Shown here piece by piece: positions 60,780 through 64,000 of a DNA stretch of 64,000 nucleotides. A program made the position numbers and the translations under genes. Every line of letters begins with the position of its first letter. The first letter of the stretch is position 1. The stretch covers positions 398,404 through 462,403 of the forward strand of contig NZ_BAABHD010000029.1 in assembly GCF_039541915.1 (NCBI RefSeq). The letters run 5' to 3'. The notes under the pieces are model-generated. The model worked only from the letters and a program-made list of their open reading frames with translations, was not told the DNA's origin and did not search any database. Source of the DNA: Nibrella saemangeumensis (GTDB lineage: Bacteria; Bacteroidota; Bacteroidia; Cytophagales; Spirosomataceae).

Positions 60780-62930
60780 ATGTTTAACCGAAGGGCCTTT
60801 CTGAAACAGTCTACGCTGAGTGCCGCCGGCTTGCTGGTGGCCCAACCGATATATGCTAAAGGTGTACAGGCAGAATACAGTCTCGCCGGCAGTTTGGGTC
60901 CGGATAACCAATCCGGACCTGCCTCTGCACTACCTGCCGACAGCCCGTTTGCGTTGCGGTTCCGGCAGATTCACCTCGATTATCACACCAGTGAGTTGAT
61001 AGAGGACATTGCCGGCAGATTTGACCCCGAAGAGTTTGCCGCTACGCTGGATAAGGCCAGAGTGAACTCGGTCACCTGCTTTGGCCGCTGCCACCACGGG
61101 CTGATCTACCACGACACCAAACTGTTTCCGGATCGGCACCACCCCCACCTGAAACGAAACCTGCTGAAAGAACAGATTGAAGCCTGCCACAAACGAAACA
61201 TCCGGGTGCCGGTGTACGTAACCGTACAGTGGGATTACTTTACCGCCAATGAACACCCCGAATGGGTAATTGTGGACGAACATGGCAAACCCTACGGCAC
61301 CGAGCCTTACGAAGCCGGCTTCTATCGCTACCTCGACGTGAATACCCCCTACCGCGATTTCCTGAAACGGTATATTGGCGAACTCTTCGAGACGGTGCCG
61401 GTAGATGGGCTCTTCCTGGACATCATCAAAGTACTGGATTCGTCAAACCCGCATAACATCCGGCAGATGCGCAAAAAGGGACTGGACCCGGCCCGCTCCG
61501 CCGACCGGATGCACTTTTACAGTGATGTGATGGTGGAATGGCGCGAAGACCTCACGGCGTTCATTCGTAAGCTGGACCAAAACGCGTCTATCTTCTACAA
61601 CAGCGGGCATATCGGGCCGTATATCCGCCGACCGCTGCCCACCTATACGCACCTGGAACTGGAATCACTGCCGAGTGGGGGCTGGGGGTATCTGCACTAC
61701 CCGCTGACATCGCGCTACGCCCGTACGCTGGGCAAAGACTTTATGGGTATGACCGGCAAGTTTCATACCTCCTGGGGTGATTTTCATTCCCTGAAAAACC
61801 AGGCGGCTCTGGAGTTCGAGTGCTTCAATATGCTGGCTATGACCGGAAAATGTTCTATCGGCGATCAACTGCCGCCCAACGGCAAACTCGACGCGGCTAC
61901 CTACGATCTCATTGGCCATGTGTACCGGCAGGTGGAACAAAAGGAACCCTGGTGCCAGGGAGCCCGGCCGCTGGTCGACATCGGCATCGTGACCATCGAA
62001 GAGATGCAGCCGCTGGAAACCTCAGCGCGGGTGCCGGAGCCAATGATGGGTGCCGTTCGGATGCTCCAGGAAGGTAAGCATCAGTTCGACGTGATCGATG
62101 TGCTGAGCGACTGGTCACCGTATAAAGTGGTGATTCTGCCCGACCAGGTGGTGATGACTGATGCCATGAAGCAGAAACTGGAGGGTTATCTGGCCGGCGG
62201 TGGTTCCGTTATTGCGTCGCACAGTTCGGGGCTGCGGCCAGACAAAAAGGATTTCGGCAGCTCGGCCTTCGGTATTTCACTGGTTGGCGAGGCTCCGTAC
62301 AGCCCTGACTTCATTGTCTCCTCCGGCGAAGGCATTAGCGCCGGACTGCCGGCTACCGAGTTGGTCGTTTACCAGAAGGCCATGGAGGTAAAGCCGGTCA
62401 CGGCCACCGTACTGGCTATGACCAACGTACCGTATTTTAACCGGACGTATCAGCATTTCGTCTCGCACCGGCACACGCCCTCATCAGGTAAGGCGGGCTA
62501 TCCGGCAGTGGTGCAGACCGGTAAAGTCATTTATTTTGCCCACCCGATTTTCAGCCAATACGCCCAGAATGCCCCAAGCTGGTGCAAAAAGCTGGTACTG
62601 AACGCGGTTGACCGCCTGCTGCCCGACCCGCTGGTGCAAACGCCGGGGGCACCTACTACATTAATGGCGGCCCTGAACCGGCAGGCCCCCCAGAACCGAA
62701 GCGTACTCCACCTGCTGCACTACGTACCCGAACGGCGGGGCACCGCATTTGATGTACTGGAAGATGTAATTCCGCTGTACAATGTAGCGGTATCGGTCAA
62801 AACGCCGGGCCGGGTGAAAAGCGTGATGCGGGTGCCGGAAAATAAAGCGATTCCGTTCAAACAATCCGGTGACCGCATCGTCTTCACCGTGCCGGAACTG
62901 CGCGGCCACCAGATGATTGCCATCTCATGA
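60780..62930 (+). CDS. Tat-exported glycoside hydrolase-like protein (GHL6/GH151-like with beta-galactosidase trimerisation-type domain)
   Basis: A 716-residue exported protein with a twin-arginine signal, FNRRAFLKQS (residues 2-11). The N-terminal barrel contains LRFRQIHLDYHTSELIEDI, a hypothetical glycosyl hydrolase pattern, and VPVDGLFLDIIKVLD, with acidic residues suited to catalysis. A second domain (about 395-610) has VVILPDQVVMTDAMKQKLEGYLAGGGSVIASHS, as in the beta-galactosidase trimerisation domain. GH151 fucosidases have such a layout (from memory), so fucosidase is one option. Its stop overlaps the stop region of the converging gene by 6 bp. Confidence 0.7.
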   Translation: MFNRRAFLKQSTLSAAGLLVAQPIYAKGVQAEYSLAGSLGPDNQSGPASALPADSPFALRFRQIHLDYHTSELIEDIAGRFDPEEFAATLDKARVNSVTCFGRCHHGLIYHDTKLFPDRHHPHLKRNLLKEQIEACHKRNIRVPVYVTVQWDYFTANEHPEWVIVDEHGKPYGTEPYEAGFYRYLDVNTPYRDFLKRYIGELFETVPVDGLFLDIIKVLDSSNPHNIRQMRKKGLDPARSADRMHFYSDVMVEWREDLTAFIRKLDQNASIFYNSGHIGPYIRRPLPTYTHLELESLPSGGWGYLHYPLTSRYARTLGKDFMGMTGKFHTSWGDFHSLKNQAALEFECFNMLAMTGKCSIGDQLPPNGKLDAATYDLIGHVYRQVEQKEPWCQGARPLVDIGIVTIEEMQPLETSARVPEPMMGAVRMLQEGKHQFDVIDVLSDWSPYKVVILPDQVVMTDAMKQKLEGYLAGGGSVIASHSSGLRPDKKDFGSSAFGISLVGEAPYSPDFIVSSGEGISAGLPATELVVYQKAMEVKPVTATVLAMTNVPYFNRTYQHFVSHRHTPSSGKAGYPAVVQTGKVIYFAHPIFSQYAQNAPSWCKKLVLNAVDRLLPDPLVQTPGAPTTLMAALNRQAPQNRSVLHLLHYVPERRGTAFDVLEDVIPLYNVAVSVKTPGRVKSVMRVPENKAIPFKQSGDRIVFTVPELRGHQMIAIS

Positions 62931-63869
62931 CCGCCACCGTCGGATAAACTGCTGAATCCCTTTTTCAAGCGGACTCAGCCGGCTGTACCGCACCGTCCAG
63001 TACGGCTGCGCCACCGCGCCAAAGCTTTGATAAAACCCGGCAATGGATGGTTTTTCGGGACTCTCAAAGTCAAAAAGCAGCGGCTGGCCGGCTTTTTCCT
63101 GCAAGAGTTGGTCAATTAGCAGCGTCCGGGCATTGCCGCGCCGGCCACTTTCCGTAGCTGCGTTGAACAGGTAAACGATCCGGTTGCCCTCCTGCACAAA
63201 GAGGGCACCGGCTTCGATGGAGCCGGCCCGGCGGGTGTACCGAAGCGTGATTAACCCCCGTTTATGCAACGCAGCATACAACGTTCGCAGCTGGTCATAC
63301 GCCCAATTGGCCACGGTGCCGGGTATGCTGTCGGCATGGTTGCACCGGAATAGTTGCAGCAATGGCTCAATATTCTCCTCCTCCGTAACTGTCCAGTGGG
63401 CAGCCTCAGCCCGGCGCAGGTTCAGTTGGCGATCACGGCTATAACCTTGCCGGATAACGTCATACCCCGGTGACAGATCAAGCACGTGGGTATAATACGG
63501 ATAGATCTGCAAGCCCGGTAAATCGGGTGGGTGCTGCGGTGTAGCATAAACTGAGCAATACCGGAAATGCTGCTGCATAGCCTCATAAAAGGGCAGCACA
63601 TCAGGGGCGTCCCCTTGTGCAAATACGCCCAGAAACTGGCAGAACAGCGGCTGGTGCACCACCCACCGGCCAAACTTCCGGCGCAGCGGCACCGGCATTA
63701 CCGCCTGATACGCGCCTGCCTTGCCTGGTATGACCAGACCCGCCCATCGCCAGGCAACACAATCCAGATACCAGGTATAGCCATACATCACCCGCTGCGG
63801 TGACCGCTTTACGCACTGGTTCCAGGCAACGTCGTTGATTTGAGCGCGGGAGAGGAGTTGGGGGGACAC
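62925..63869 (-). CDS. GNAT/FemAB-like acyltransferase
   Basis: A 314-residue protein. Two weakly similar halves fit the FemAB/GNAT double-domain fold. YSRDRQLNLRRAEAAHWTV (about 145-163) and GALFVQEGNRIVYLFNAATESGRRGNARTLLIDQLLQ (about 220-256) are the most typical parts. Such enzymes attach amino acids or acyl groups to cell-wall or capsular sugars. The start is GTG 63867-63869 as no upstream ATG is seen; ATG 27 codons downstream is an alternative. It converges on the hydrolase gene with a 6-bp overlap. Confidence 0.68.
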   Translation of the reverse strand: MSPQLLSRAQINDVAWNQCVKRSPQRVMYGYTWYLDCVAWRWAGLVIPGKAGAYQAVMPVPLRRKFGRWVVHQPLFCQFLGVFAQGDAPDVLPFYEAMQQHFRYCSVYATPQHPPDLPGLQIYPYYTHVLDLSPGYDVIRQGYSRDRQLNLRRAEAAHWTVTEEENIEPLLQLFRCNHADSIPGTVANWAYDQLRTLYAALHKRGLITLRYTRRAGSIEAGALFVQEGNRIVYLFNAATESGRRGNARTLLIDQLLQEKAGQPLLFDFESPEKPSIAGFYQSFGAVAQPYWTVRYSRLSPLEKGIQQFIRRWRS

Positions 63870-63906
63870 AGGGGTTAGTTTTTTACCCCAGCCCTAAAGG
63901 CGGTCG

Positions 63907-64000
63907 GCCGCTGCCGGGCCTGCTGGCGCACAAATATGGCTGTCGCCAGATATGAAGCTTGTGCGAAGCTCTTTCATGCGCCAGCAGGCCCGGCAGCGGC
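63907..64000. repeat. 24-bp perfect inverted repeat with 46-bp centre
   Basis: Left arm 63907-63930, right arm 63977-64000, both GC-rich (the left arm starts GCCGCTGCCGGG) and perfectly complementary. The right arm ends on the last base of the window, so the repeat may extend further. The centre holds a smaller hairpin, AGCTT/AAGCT (63956-63970). It lies upstream of the GNAT-like gene. Confidence 0.75.

Noticed and set aside
1..64000. Mobile elements, integrases, toxin-antitoxin or defence operons
   Set aside because: No transposase, integrase, restriction or toxin motif was seen. The Uma2-type protein is a nuclease-like fold, but there is no partner gene to support a defence role.

Overview
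The window reads as chromosomal DNA of a Bacteroidota bacterium of the order Cytophagales, most likely the Spirosoma/Fibrella group. The placement is inferred from: gene content (trigger factor, ClpX/ClpP/ClpS, a single RelA/SpoT homologue, Fur); three large surface proteins sharing one C-terminal type IX secretion-like tail; a one-protein hybrid two-component regulator of the kind typical of Bacteroidota; -7 boxes of the TAnnTTTG type; and the near absence of Shine-Dalgarno sequences. I see no rRNA, phage, insertion sequence or CRISPR array. One tRNA gene (Leu, anticodon UAG) is present.

Layout. 1-4.5 kb, mostly minus strand: clpX (cut by the window start), clpP, an XRE regulator, a Uma2-type nuclease and tig. 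4.5-9.1 kb: tRNA-Leu between repeat islands, then the (p)ppGpp enzyme, fur and purA. 9.2-15.97 kb, plus strand: a small membrane protein, a periplasmic sulfite dehydrogenase pair (SorA-like and cytochrome c), an unrecognised protein, an ethanolamine-type permease, and a two-gene pair of coiled-coil membrane proteins that I do not recognise. 16-21.3 kb: a chromate-type transporter, a 2OG-Fe(II) oxygenase, an exported superoxide dismutase, a diheme cytochrome lipoprotein, recR and clpS. 21.4-27.3 kb: a sodium:solute symporter, then a cassette of small membrane protein, two outer-membrane beta-barrels and a vanadium-haloperoxidase/PAP2-like lipoprotein. 27.6-33.8 kb: a GlgE-pathway operon (glgE, maltokinase, DUF1801-like gene, glgB). 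33.9-43.9 kb: outer-membrane proteins, alpha-E protein, HAD phosphatase, double NIPSNAP protein, M43-like metallopeptidase lipoprotein, ABC exporter and a serine hydrolase. 44.1-57.7 kb: a surface-protein island with two regulators (TPR-LuxR-like; hybrid two-component/AraC) and three large secreted proteins. 57.9-63.9 kb: Crp-like regulator, exported WD40 protein, glycosyltransferase, Tat-exported glycoside hydrolase and a GNAT/FemAB-like protein.

The most unusual signals are in the surface-protein island. The hybrid sensor gene carries four separate tracts of 15-bp tandem repeats, all in frame. Each of the two adhesin genes after it is preceded by a pair of identical-looking direct repeats exactly 21 bp apart, as expected for an AraC-type regulator, and the second copy of this block still carries a trace of the sensor gene's 3' end. 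Upstream of the first adhesin, four TGTCTAC copies lie one helical turn apart. Elsewhere, four intergenic islands are built from 7- or 8-bp-phased repeats in inverted orientation, two of them flanking the tRNA gene, and three intergenic sites hold perfect 24-25 bp inverted repeats.

All functional names rest on reading motifs by eye. No database search was possible, and family names are from memory.
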